Source: Gordius sp. MW1
Taxonomy: Eukaryota > Nematomorpha > Gordioida > Gordea > Gordiidae
DNA: 64,000 bases
NCBI GenBank assembly: GCA_964036665.1
Contig: OZ038528.1
Location: forward strand, 14,576,501 to 14,640,500
Direction: 5' to 3'
Position 1 is the first letter of the stretch; the number at the start of each line of letters is the position of its first letter. The notes below the pieces were generated by a model that made no database searches, was not told where the DNA came from, and saw nothing but the letters and a program-made list of their open reading frames with translations. This document shows, piece after piece, positions 14,301 through 29,300 of this stretch. A program made the translations under genes and the position numbers.

Positions 14301-17300
14301 CTTTGTTTTCCATTATTTTAGGACTTTTTTTGAATGCTTGAAATGGGAGTCATGATATTGCTTATTTAGTCCGTTCTTAATTTGTTGACGTTGTAATTTA
14401 GATTGACTCTTATTAAATTTATTTCAATTTTAATTTGCTATCAGCCGAATAAATTTACAAGTTTTGTTTAATACAATGAAAAGTATGACTTTTAATTACC
14501 AACTTGTAATGCTAAAGCTTAACTTTGCAAACAACTTCATTGGTTAAAACTAAGCATCTCATTTAAGCAGATTAAATTTGAGAAATTACATGTGTTAGAT
14601 GCTAATTGAATGATGATTATTTATATCAATGTAATTCGTTTACGAGAATTTTTCTTTTTTTTAATGTAAATTTTTGTAAAAATTGGAAAAAATTAGTGTT
14701 TCGCCCCCCCCCCTAATTGAAATTGGCGACCTTTTTTTTTTTTTTTGCTCTCACTTAGTCTCGGCGAATATTTTTTGCTCGCCCCCCCCCCTGAATCCGA
14801 AAGCTGGCTACGCCCATGCTTAAACGGTTTCAATTGTAGTTGATTACCCTAAATGCAAATATATTCTGAAAAATGTATTATATATAACTTGTAAAGTTTT
14901 ATCAAATCACCTGTATTTAGTTTCATTCCGCCAAGTAAATTGAATTTAAAAGCGAAAAACACAAACTAGACATTTAACTTTGATATTCAAATTTATTAAT
15001 GATTTTTATAATTAGAAAATAACTTACACTTTATTGAACAGTTACTATAATAATGTACTTCATTTACAGTTTCCCTCCAATTAAATTAACGAATACAGTT
15101 TTGTTTCATGCAGCTAATTACTTAAAAGCTTTAGGTTTAATTTATTAAATGTTATATTTTGTTGCCCTCTAATTGCTTACGTTGTCAAACAGGTTACATC
15201 AAACTTTTTATTTTATTATTAATGCAAATACTAATCATTTTTCACTAATTGCAGCTTTTCCCCGACACTTCGAAAGAAATTGAAGAGCCCTCAACCGATT
15301 TTACTAGCACCCTTAATGAATCATCATTGGAAATTCCTTTAAACGAATCCGGCCGTGAGTCTGCCGATATAACCCCCGATTTATTATCTCAGAGGGTACA
15401 TGAAGTTCTTCATAAAATTAAATATTATTTTTACATTAAATTTTAAAATGCAATTTTTCATTTATATAGATCAATCTGTCATTAATGGATGGCCCTAGCC
15501 TATTGGCAATCAAGGATCAGAATGAATTAGCTTTGGACGACGAGGTAGTATAATAAATTTAAAAATCACTTACTTCTTTTAATTAAGGATGCCACAAAAC
15601 CGACCACATACAAGTCAGAAATGAATTTTAAACCAGCCACTTTTGGATTTGATAAAAATGAGCGTAAAATGGATATTGTAGAGGCACCGCCCTTGGCAGA
15701 ATACAGCGAGATTCCATTACCTCAAGCGCTTGAACGCACCATGAAAATTAAGAAGGGATCTTTGCCTTTTGGTAATATATTTTTATCTATGTGCGTTTTA
15801 TTCTTATAAAATCTGTTGCACATCCCATTTTGATTGTGTTTGTCCCATAAAATAAGCTTGTCTTTTGTTAACCTCTCACAATCACAAATAATAAGTGACA
15901 ATTAGCGATTCGGTCATATAGAATTATTTGCTTTATCATTATTTAGAGAGCTACAAATTAATGTTTAAAAAAAACATGTTTTTAATGGCTAATATTTACA
16001 CTTGCACATCTTTTAATAACTCTCTAGTCTTTGATTAAAATTAATTAGTTCTATGTGTTTTGTGTAAATTTAAATATAAAAAATGTCGTGGTTTTTATGT
16101 TTTGGTCGAGGAATTTGGTTTTTAAAGCACTACATTAATAATGATAGAATCGCAAATATCTCTGAGACTTATCGATCCTTAAGCGTTATACAACGGATAC
16201 TAAAATGTCATATTTGGAAAAATTCAAGTTCATCAATTATTACTTGTTTTGTAGGGATTAGCCTGAAAACTGAAGGGTCGGGAGGCAACGGATGTCTCGT
16301 AACCGCAATCGATCCCGATGGTGCCATTAAAAAGGATGGCCGGTTAAAAGTAGGTGACTACTTAACCTCTCTCAACAATGAAAGTTTGCGATATGTCACC
16401 GGGTCCCAGGCTAAATCAATCTTGGCCAGAATTGCATTGATTAGCACCGATATAAGGTTACCTTTATTTAAACATTAAATGGTAATATTAAATAATTAGA
16501 AGCCTTAATTTGTAAAAACGAAATTAACAAAATTACTGATAAGAACGGTATAATAATTTTACAATTTTAAGTTGGTTATGTTGTATGTGTTTGCTGAGAA
16601 CATTATTGACAATATTTTAATACATCGTATCACATGGGCGTAGCCAGCATTGGAATTAGAGGGGGGCAATAATGATTGGGGGGAGGGTAAAATGATCATT
16701 TTTGAAATTTTAGCTTTAATATCAAATTTCAACATATTTTAGGATTTAGAGGGGCAGCCGCCCCTCCCTGCCCCCCCCCCCCCCTGGCTACGCCCATGTG
16801 TCTTTAAAATTAGTTATTTAATTATATAAAAGAATAACGCCTTATAGATATTTTTATAATATGAATTTTATTTTACAATTTTAAATTTTTTGTATTAAAG
16901 TGTGAATTATATCCCGAGTGACGATGCCGCCATCCACAATCAATCTGTTTTGATGGCTTTGGAGAGCCAATCACAATCTGACTCGCAAAATGTGGTCAAG
17001 TAAGCCATTCTTAAATATAGGAATTCGACAAAATGTTAAATTTAACTACCGCTTTGTTCTGTAACTTATACTCATGTGATGCATGGCATTCCGGAATGTG
17101 TTTTACACTACTTTTTTTCTCTTGCTTTTTTTGCATCTTAAAGTATTGGCATGATTTTTATTGTACTTTAAATATATAAATATATCTCGAATTTGTGTCA
17201 CAATTTATGTATTATTATTATACGTAACGTTATTTTGCTAATTTATGACAATGCTATTTAATAAAACATTTGAGACCATTTATTATATGACTCTCCCTAT

Positions 17301-20300
17301 ATATTGTAAAATATATCTAGTAATTAATTATAAGGTATTTTCTTGTATGGCTCTGTAAATATCAAAAAAAATGAAACTAACTTCTTCGCTCGTTTTCTTG
17401 ATTAGATCGCTTTAAAATCTTCTTACAATCTAAGTTGAAAGTGAATTAATGTGTCTATACGAAAATAGAAAACATCGATTTTAAATTGCATGAATTATAA
17501 TAATTAGAAAAAGGAAGTGGTCAGTATTTGATATAAAGGAGGGGAGGTCAAATGTTTGTTATTACTTTAGGGCTGTCCTAATGATGTTTTTTAAATAAGC
17601 TATAATTATAAAATACAAAAAATTATAAGGGAAGGGGCAGTTACCCATTCTTGCTTCCCCTTGGCTAAGTCCTTAAACGCTACATTGTTTTTCAAAATTG
17701 AGGGATTATAACAACCATAAGTACCAAATCTGCAGGAAATTGAACCTATCCGAACAAACAAAGTATGAAGCTTTTAGTTTCAACAGGTTTACGTTGTACC
17801 AGGTTATTACCCGAAAATTTTAATTTTATTCAAGTGAGTATAAAAGTGGTAAATTGTTAAAGTAGATGGTAGTGGATTGTATATATAAAATAATTTTATG
17901 CATATTGTTTAATTTTTTTTATTGTTTTACGGTTGGATGAATTAAACTTTAGTTAATTATTCACGCACTAATTAAAAAGTAAACAAATTGAGATAAGTAG
18001 CCCTTTTATATAAATGATTTTTATGTGTGAAAATTGGAATTTAGCATTAATAATGGATATATTTGCAACATCAAAGTTTTGATCCTTGTATTGCCAAATA
18101 TATATCATATTGGCATCTACTTATTAATTAAACAGTTCTATAATATGCTAGAAACGTTGTTGTTACATGACAAGGGTTAATTATCTGTATTTTGAAGCAG
18201 TTGGATGGAGGAGAAGATCACTTAATTGCGATATTCAATTAAAATTCTCACCTGATTCCATAATAAAGTGATTGATTATATAGACAGACAATTCCTTAAA
18301 CATAAAATTTGATATATTTATTATTGGTCTGGTGGGATTGTTGAAATGAGAGGGAAATGGTTCTTGTTCTTTCATTTATATGCTTTAAGCCATTGTTAAG
18401 GCAAAATTGACCCTATTGATCTATGGGTACTCTATTGCTAAAGCTAATCAAACAATTAAGATCATTTGTCAATTTTAAATATCAAAAATAGATTGTATTT
18501 AAATGTGTCAAATAAACTAATTAGGGAAGAATGGGGAATTTTTAAAATTGCAATAGCGATGATTAAATAATTCCCACTGCAAAATTCTTTTTATATGATA
18601 GCTATTTCGATATATATAATAATCCAACAACAAAAAACAAAATTTCACCAATATTAACCAATTTACTTAGAGATTAATTTCATTATAAAACTCTTGAAGT
18701 TATTACAGCCTCTCTTCTCTCCTTTAGATGTTTTATATAAGAATTTAAAACCTTCATGACTTTTGATTGAATCTCAAAGGCCATCAAGCATCATAAGCTG
18801 AAATGTTCTCTAAAATTAGAGCCCTGCACGGGCCGCCCGAAGCCCGGCCCTAGCTCGACCCGATTGGGTTTCGGGCCGGGCTCGGGCAAAATTTTATAAA
18901 ATTATCGGGACTCGGGTCGGGCCTGATGAGGCGGCCCGACCTGAGGCCCGAGCCCGGCCCAAATTAAAATAAAGCAAACTCTTTTATGAAAGATTATTTA
19001 TATAAACTCAACTCGATATTAAATAATTATCCGCACATCGTACATAATAAAGGTTCCAAACTTCAGCTTTTTCCCCTGTCTATTATAATATAACTGACCT
19101 GAATTGCAAATCTTATTCTAGTACTTAAAATATTACTAGTAGCTGTTAAAACTTTAAAAATAAGATAAGTAAGTATTTCAAAAAGATTTTAATATGGAAC
19201 TGTTAAAAAGTACATTTTTAAAGTTATATTTTTAGTTTTAAATCATTAGCAAAATAAATTATAACGAGTAAAAATGAATTTTTTTATTTACTGATCCTAG
19301 TTGTAAATTACGAGTAATAACAATCTAATGCATTTGTATTTAGATAATGAAATAATTTTCAAAAATAAAATTTTTGAAAAGTTTTATTTAAAAAATCGGG
19401 TCGGGCTCGGGTCGGGCCTAAAATAAAAAGGTCTTTTGGGCTCAGGCCGGGCTCGGGCAAAATAAAAATTAAGAAGTCCGGCTCGGGTCGGGCTCGGGCA
19501 GCAGAAATTTCATTTTACAAGGCTCTATCTAAAATACATATGGTGGCGTTTTTTAATATACACTTAGCCCTTACTGTAAATTTAATACAAATCAGTATTT
19601 ACTAAAAGTATTAAGCCGACCTACGATTTCCTGATTTCTCTTGCATCATTAAAATTTTGATGTTAATTAATAAGTTTTTTTCAAAGGACTTTGTGGTTGT
19701 GGGATCCAAACACTAGATATATACAATTAATTATTTGTTAAATTAAGAATAAGCCGTCAAAATATTGTTCTTTTTTGCCTTCGCCCAGTTTGCATGTGTC
19801 TAATTCAACTACATTATGTCGGTATTTTCTATATCTAAATTTATTATTGTTGCAAGTTTTGAAAATAAATGGAGCCGAAGTTATTGCACGTTGTGGTTTG
19901 CAGCAATTGCTATAATAAATAATATATTACATATAAGAAATAATTTAAAGCGTCATTAATATAAATTGTTAAGCCTGATTCCTCAACTCACGGCTCAGCA
20001 ATTAGAAATATATATCCAGTACGTTGACAGGCTGATGAGTCTACTAATTAAAGATATCATAGATGTATTACGGCAAATGAAAAGGGAAGGAAGTAAGGTT
20101 AGTAAACGCAAAAAATCTTTGTCGACTAAGAGGAAGAGTATGGAATTTCAAAATGCAGAAATATTAACCGAAGGCACTATTTCATCGAATATACAACCGC
20201 AATCCGAACTTTTAAAACGACTTTCTATTCAATCCCCACAAATTGAAGGCGAGCAAATGGCCGAATCATATACACAGGCAACGGAAAATGTCATTACTCC

Positions 20301-23300
20301 ACCACGGAGTCGCAGTATAGAAAGTTTGGAAATCCAGAAAATATTGGGCAATGAATCTCCAGACATAGAAAAAAGCGGGAACCAAAGGCTTGCAGAAAAC
20401 AAAACGTCACAAAATAATGACTCTCAAAATGTGGATGAAAATGAAAAAAGGACCATCATCCCGGAAGATGATCGCTGGAGCCCGCCCCGTTTTGTAGAAC
20501 TCATAAAAGAAGAAAATCAAAGCTATGGTAAATTATACATTTCTCTGGATCGTTTTTTTAAACTCTACAATTTTTTTAAACTATCGGATATTTTTGAATA
20601 TTTTTTAGTCTTTGTATGGGCTTTTATAACTTGTGTGTTTATATGTAAGACTTAATGACATTGGAATTTTAATAGCTGATACACAACTATATATGGGGGC
20701 TAAAGTAAGCATTTAATATAATTATCCGATATTTTTATCAATCGCTTATTTAAAAGCCAATTAATTTAGGCATAAAAGTCTAATAATGAAACCGGTGGTC
20801 ACAAAATTTATTTTCATAAATGTGACCTAATTCGAAATATATGAATTTGCTAATAATTTTCCCATGGCAATTTTAAAGTTAGGGAATATCTCTGGCACTT
20901 AACTAAGGTGAAGCTGATAATTTTTTGAACATATCCGTCACTAAACCTTAATGCTCGCTGGGTATTTTTTAAATTTTTGATAGCGTCTAAAGAGGGGGGG
21001 TCGCGCCTTAAAGGTTCTGACAAATAATTTTATCTTTTGTCAAAAATCACTAGAGATAGTCATATTGCCCCTCTAAATCATTATTTAATAAGTTGTTAAG
21101 GTTCCTGAAAGCCGTTCTAAGTTCCAACTTTTTCAACAGGAATGAGTTAAAGTTTCATTTCTTTTAAAAGTTCCCTTTTAAGAATTTATATTTGTATAAA
21201 TAAAAATAAAAAGTCAGAAACAAATGAAATCTGATTTTAACATATACTATATTTAAAATGAGGTCAGATTTTTAATCTAAAGTTAGTAAAAAGTCAATTT
21301 TTGTATTATAAAAGTAATTAAATTAGAAAATTTTATATCAAAAGAGGAGCTTTGTTGTGACTTTGTTGGCGACTGTCAAATTTACTAATATCTTTAAATC
21401 TTTTTATTTCTACTTTCGTTATTGAACTACATCGGTGGTTGATGGTAGATATGTATGCCAATCTCTGAAATTAATTATTTATTTATTCTTTACTAAAACT
21501 TAGCTAAACTCGCTTTTTTAGTGAGGGTTAATATGACTAGAAGTTTCACTCGTTTGATTTCAAATTATAAGTTGTAAAATGTAAGATTTTCATTTCGATT
21601 ATTTGAATCTTTGCGAATTTGAGCCCTTAATTCTACATTTTGCCAAAAGTTTGTTTTTTGCGATTGAAGAGACAAAGTTTTAGATTATTTTTCTGTGTTT
21701 ACTATTTTTTACCGCCTCAATATTTTGAAGTATAAGGTCAATCCTACTTATATAAAAAATTATATAAATAAGTTATAGGGCAAAAAAATCTGCCCCAAAG
21801 TCATCAAGCTTAAACGTTGTATATTTTGTAAAAATATACAAATTTAAATTAATTGGCGATAAAAACGTTAACTATTATTTATATATATTAAAAGTTAGTT
21901 GATGTTTGATTAATGACTTCAAATATTTTTAGTCATTTGGCTATATATTTATCGCCTCTGCGAGTTGCTATTTTGCGATTTTGATCTATCCCTATTCCCT
22001 AGTAAAGGTGTGGAATAAAATAAAATTCCCCATCATTTCATTTTTTGTTTTTATTTATAACTTAGAATAGGCGTATAGTTTGTTAAACATTAAACCAGAA
22101 TTTTGACCTCTGGCCGGGTCAGACAAAGTAGATGTAAGCAATGGTCATCATTAATTTGCAGGGAATTATTTACACAGTTTCGCAATTATCCGATATATAG
22201 CAACAACCTAAACAAGTTGAAAAAATTAAAGCCAACCGGCGATCATTTGTGAAAGCAAAATAATAGTCTTTTACAAAGGCATACCCACAGCCATTTAAAA
22301 CCTGTATAAATTTCCACGGGAATTAGTGAAAAATTACAAGTTGTACAGGACGGACCGAGGGACAACCAAAATCAAGCTCATTAATTGCAAAGCAATTAAA
22401 AGTGTGACAAAAACAATCTAAATTAGCTTGTTAAAAGCTTATAAAATTTCCATTTTTAGGATCTAATGAGTTTAAAAATGTTAGTTATTAAATAACGCGT
22501 GATGGAAAAATTAATTTTGTTCCAGAAAAATTCCTAAAAACATGTTAATTTATTGACCAGAATCAGAATTATTTGTACAATTAAAACGCCCCTAATATTT
22601 ATTAGGAGACATGAGAATTTATAAAAGCATGGAAAAGTAAGATCTATGTTATCAACTAAAATTTAAACCACGAGGAAGCCAATCAAAGGTGTTATCCTTA
22701 AAATTTCTAAACCACAAATCCAAACTACTAGTTTTAGAAGACAATACAACCCAACCTATATCTCTAATATTATAGGTTAAAAAAGCATAAATTTTGTACA
22801 GGGATTTGCTGATTTATTTTATAAATTATGATTCTTTAAAAAAAGATCTTGTGTCATACTGATCCTTAAAACCAACAAAGTGCTAAAATAAAAAATATTT
22901 TAGATTACCTACTAACTAATCTTTTAATTGGATTTAAATTTATAAGTATTTGTTTGATGCCGATGATTACTAAGCCAAATACATATACTTATCACCGTCT
23001 ATAATATGAAAATTTGTTTTGATTAATTACAACTTCATACTTAAAGTGTCAAGTTTGGGCTCCTAATTCGTAATTCCTCACTTTTAAAAATATCTAGTTA
23101 AGCTTCTTTTTTTTTAAAAAAGTATCGTGATGCTTGGAACTATTTTAAACAACTATACCAAATATTAATTTATTTTTTCGAAGATGCAAATATTGTTACA
23201 GTTTGTATTTCAATCGTTTCTATATACTATGTCAATGATTCATTATTTATATACCATTAATTTAAATTTAACATTTAGTGTATTTGGCAAACACATTTTA

Positions 23301-26300
23301 ATAATTGTGACAGGTTAATTTTAATTTTTTTTTAAACTTTATGTAATCTCTATTAGGACTGAGTATAGTTGGTGGCACGATAGAAAGTGACCTAAATCCA
23401 GATTTTGATGCCCCGGTCGCGGGAATATTCATCAAAAATGTGTTTCCTAATGGTCCCGCTTCCAAAAATGGCATGCTTAAAACGGGCGATAGGATATTGG
23501 AGGTATTAATTATCAGTTTTTCAGAGTTTGTTAAAAATTGGGTTCACATTTTTAATAAATTACATATGTAATCTTTTTTTAGATTAATGATTATCGCGTC
23601 TATAACTCAAGCTTAGACGAGGCCGTGAAAATAATTCGCGAATCGAAGAATAGTGTCAAATTTTTGGTTCAAAGCCTAATGGGATCCAATTTGGTATATT
23701 TATATATCAACTGGCTTTATAGATTATCCAGGATAATAGAGGGAGATTTAGGGACTTTATCATGATTACATACTCTGTCCATGGAAATCAATATAGATAT
23801 AGAAAGACCCAATCTTGATCATTTTGAGATTTAAGAAAAAGTTATGATTTTATATTAATAAGTCTTCTGATACAATGTAACTTAACTAATGATGCTATTA
23901 TTATAACATCAATTAAAATTTATCTCCCTCCAAGTATCATATTAATTAAATGTGTCACATTCGAGCCTGAAGTAACAATTTGTTTTGACAATCATGTTTG
24001 TGTATTAATCATCCAAAGATTCCATACACCTTCACTTTTACGCCCAAAAAAACGGACGCTATGCCATTGATAACCACTTCATCGCCACTTCAAGCTACGC
24101 CTAAAGATCTTCCATTAAACACCAACGCTTCCTTCTACTTAGGCCATATAAATGGACTTGTAAAGCCGGGTGAAAGTATGAGTCCTAATTCGGATATTTC
24201 TCACGATTATGGCAGTGAAGAAAACTTAGAAGAGGAAAATTTAATAAATGCTAAATCTTCGCCGCCCTCTCACAAAAAGATGTCAACCACGTCGGCCATT
24301 ATATCTCCCCAACAAATTAGCGAAAGCACGACACCCGATATCACAGTTATCCAAGCTGCCCCTCTCTCATCAAACGTTCAACCAACTGCCCCCACCATTG
24401 CGACACAAAGTTTGAATGTGCCCTTGAGCGAATCAACTAGTCAAATTGATAGTTATTTAAAAAGGCCGGAAGGCGCTGACCAAGACCTCGAAACAGCAAA
24501 TGCTACAAAAAGACTATCAGAACATCAAATTGCATTACCTAAAATGGAAATGAATTTACCTATTAATCCTTTGTTGAGCCCTCAAAGGCAGGCAAAGTCT
24601 CAAACTAATTATGACTCTTCAAAAAAACCGAAGGACACCAATCAAAGCTTTGAACCTTTGAATCAGGCGATGAAAAGGCTTTCTAAGGACCAACTGCCGT
24701 TACCGAACGTTGAAAGTCCTTCATCTATTATTAGTCCTTCGTTGAGCTTTCAAAAACAATTGATTCTTCCCAAAGAAACTGCCTCACCCCAACCATATAC
24801 ACGGACAACACCGGTGTCTACTATAATACCATCCCCTTGTCGACCCTCCGTGGTAAAATTTAGCGACGCCGATATTATAGTGCATCCCAACACAAGCAAA
24901 ATAGAAACGTCTTTCAAACCCATTTCACCTCACACATCTCCCCCAGCTACTAAAAGGTTACCCACGCCGGTCAAGGTTAATTATAAAACAATAGATCAAT
25001 TGAAAAGAGAATTTTTTGAGGGTAAAGAAACCGGGTCTGATTCATTATCAATAGACGATAACTCTACCCCGTCATCCAGCCCCGAAGTTTCACCTTCTAA
25101 GCCTAGCGCTTTAACCCGAAAAACGGCCGACCAAGAATCGCAATTGAATGTGCCTATTACCCGCACCGAATTAGAATCCGAAAATCCATTTCGTCGCATC
25201 TCGCTGCTGAACGCAGATTTGTCAGAGTTCAAGAAAGCTTTGCACCCTCCCCACGTGTTTCCTTACAAACCCATTTCTCTTAAACCCTTAGCACTGGGTG
25301 ACAAAAGCCACGAAGTTTTGATTGACTGGTCGTCTAAGCCCACTTTTACATCTCACCACATCGTTAGTGAAATGGACAAACATCCCGAAGTTAGTAGTGG
25401 AGGCAACGCATTTCGTCCCGTTCTTAATTTACCGTTAAATTTGGAACCACCTAAAACTTCAATCGATGAAAGCGCTAACAGAGATCTTGCATCTTTACAG
25501 CCAATCGGCCCAACTTCATTAAAAGAGGGCCAAACCGTGTTATCTTCACCAGATTTTTCTTCCTCTTCTTCCAGCACTGAAAGATCGGTTAACGATATCG
25601 AAGATCTTAAATACCACTTGGAACAGTTAGAAATTTCACGGGAGCCTTATAAACATATGTCGCTTCCAAACATTAAACCAGAACTTCCAATACGGGATTT
25701 GCGATCAAAGTCTTTAATACCACCACTACCTTCGTCCAGCCAAGGTCACGTGGAAACGGAAGATTTCATTAAAAAGGAAACCACTACTAACAGGTATTAT
25801 TTTAATTCTTTTACATTGAAAACGCTTTATTTATTACTTATCTATTTTGTTGTTATTATATTTTACAATACTTTTTACAGCTCAGGGACCAAGATAACCT
25901 ACATTATTGACGATAAATGCGTAAGTTATAAAAGGAATTGACATCCGCATACTATTGAAACTAATATCCTATATATCATGCATTGTACAATATTCATAAT
26001 ATGTATTTTAGAGAGTTGTTAACTTTTCCCTTGAATTGTATGTATCGTCGCTCAAATTGATGTATAATTTTTAATGTTGAAATAAAAAATTTCCATAACA
26101 TGGATTGTATGCCTGATGAAATTTCACATTAACTTTAACTAATAAATATTACAACCTAATACCATTTTATGAGATGTATAAAATTTGTATTTTGTTTAAC
26201 ACATTTTGATTACTAATAGAATCTAGAATGCTAGTCTCCTTTGCATGTTTTATTCCCGATATGCGAGCGAATAGATATAAAAATTATTTTCGGAAACGTA

Positions 26301-29300
26301 TTGAACGTTTTCTAACCTTATTAATCAGCATTACGAATTATTAACAAACATATAGCAATTAACTAACAAAATTAATTTATAAGTGATCTTTACAAAGTGG
26401 TATTCCACTATGTTTGATCACTATTTTATAAATATGTGGATAATTTTATTAATTAGCAGGAACATATTATAAGTAAGTTGTAATAATTCAAATTTTATGT
26501 CGCATAAATGTTTTTTTCCTATAAACGATCAAAATGAATTTTCTTCAATTTTTAATTACAAAATTAAATCTGAGATTTAGAAGATACAAAATTTTTGCAG
26601 ATTATTTGCCTACCTAATTATAAAAAAATATAGCTTTTTAAAAAAAGTTTTATTTAATCTTAATCAATCATTTAAAATTCATATATAGGAGCATGGATTA
26701 TCTATAGAATCTTCACCATCAAAATCCAGTAATGTTACATCCCCTTCATCCAACGCTGAGGACCAATCGCCTAAACATGGTAATTTTATAACTGAATTAA
26801 CTCTTCTTTAGGTTTGATGAAATTATGAAATACAATTAGCAAATGCCCTAATAAATTTTTTAATTTTAGATTTTTTTTGTTTTGACCTATTACCTAACAG
26901 TTATTTTGATCTTGGGAGTTGTATCCCATATTTAAGTTAAAAAACCTATTGTGCAATAATGTTCTCAGTACTGAAAGTATCTCAAATATTTCATGTATGT
27001 TGTATAAAATGTACATATTCTTTTAAAATTCGAATGAATTTGTTGTTATACTTTAATCTCTAAAATGTGTGACTTAACAAGCATTGTTTGATTATAAGCT
27101 TTATGTACTATTGAAGAATCATATCAAGTCTAGAAATCATTAGTTTTAGATATGAAATATTAAAGGAGTTCAATAAATAAAGCCCCAATGTTAGAAACTT
27201 AAAAATAATTTTAGGACGGGCTAGGTTTGATAGATATTTATGAAGAACGCAATCGGTTGTGCTAGCTATTATTAATCGCTTTGTTTTATTTACCGGCAAA
27301 TTATTGAATTTAATATAAATTCACCGAGTCACAAAACGGATCGGATTTAAGCCTAGGATATTGGAATTAGGAGGCCTCTGAATTGCATTTAGGCTATTTT
27401 TAGGTTAATAAATTGATGTTTTTTATATGTTGAAGAAATTTATTAGCGGTTATAATATTTATATAAATAAAATTACGTCGCGTAATTATACATTTTATGC
27501 TAGAAGCTACTATAGCTGTGTTAATTTAAGTATTTTATTTTGCATATTAATATTTATACAAACTTTTAAATTTTAGTCTTAACCTACATATTCTTTAATC
27601 TAATTTACTATAAAATACACTCATTTGATAGAGTGATAATAAACGATTCTATAAATCTTTTGGCGATATTTGATTTGATCTCTGAGAATTGTTAATACCA
27701 AGATAAAAAATTAGGAACTATTTATGTGATATTGATTAACATTGGTAAAAATATGTGGTTTGGGGACTTGATTATCCTTATTCAAATATTATCACAAATT
27801 TGCTTAATATGTTTTTTTATATTTTCTATGAATGTTTGTTACTTATGCTGGTCATGAGTCCTTTCAACATTAATCTCCATTTATCTTTATATATCTACTT
27901 ATCTCTGTATGTATCGTGTATGTTTTCACGGCATGTTCCTTGTAAGCTCTAATTTTGGTCTTTTTCGTTTTCTCGAGTTTTGTTCTCTACATTTTTTTTC
28001 CGACTTAGCCATCATCTGACCATCGTAGTCTGTTTCCTTATCAGTAGCTTAGGCGGAAGGGGGGGGGGCAGGTTGGACCTCTTCCCCTCCACCCCCCCCC
28101 CCCCCATTTTTGTCTAATTATGGAAAATTTATAAAAAGTCCCTTGGAGTTTTATGTTGAAAGTAGCAATAATCAAACAAGCAAAAATTAAATATTTTCCT
28201 TATATAAATTAATTTTTGACAAAAAAACAGTCTACGCTCATAGATTCACTGTTTTTTCCCGGTATAAGTGTCTAAAGATAAAAATAACTTTAAATATCTT
28301 TATTACTTTTCTCAAAATATTTTACAGTTGTAATATGGATTGACCATTTTTGCGTCTACAAATTCTTAATAAATTTTTGATATTAATTGCTTCATAAACT
28401 AGACAATTAACAAATAACTAGGTTTATTGAATTCCATTGGCTAACTTCATTTTAAATAATTTATACAGCGGTATTCGCCATAATTTATTAAGTATATGGA
28501 ACTGCGATCAAAAATTTTGATCAGTTATTTTTCAGAATTTTCTCAATTTAATCCTGAAAATAATATTTGTGTCCATAATTTTTGATATATACAGCCCAAT
28601 TTATTTCAATGTGCATCATTTCAACATCCACTATATTAAAAAGTATGTGATCAACATCATTCTATACGTGCAAAACACTTTATAGATTTTTAAGTTGATT
28701 TAGGTCTCTAGGATAATATTTAGAGCCCTTAAATATGTATTTTTACCATAGTTTTTTAATATTATGAAGCTGAATTAAAATATGGTTACACAAAATACAC
28801 TAATTTTCATATCGGAATTGCTTAAACAAATAATTTAGCCTTACAGTTAGTATAACTGATTTTAAAACAATTTACCTTATTGTTATTTTAGTTTAAAAAG
28901 TTAAATGAACCTATAATTATAGTTGTAGTTTCAAGATAATAAATAGCCAATGATATTCCTCATTTTTATTATTGTAATCCTATATATTAATTGTTGTATC
29001 ACAATTCATGGACAAAAATATGAGGTATTTTAAACATTTTGAGACCTGAAGTTTCAGAACAGAAGATCATCCATCACGCTTACGAAAAATGTTATTTTAT
29101 ATTTTTTAATTGCGCATTGCAAAGTTATTCTTTGGTAAGTTTTATTTAATCGCTCGACACTTTGTATTTCTAAAAAGATTTAATTATGTACACCCAAAGG
29201 CCAATGTGGAGCATTAAAGCAATCCAATACTATTGGCATGGATTAATACAAAGTTCTTAAAATAATTTGAGCGTCAGATGAGATTACATATAGATAAATG

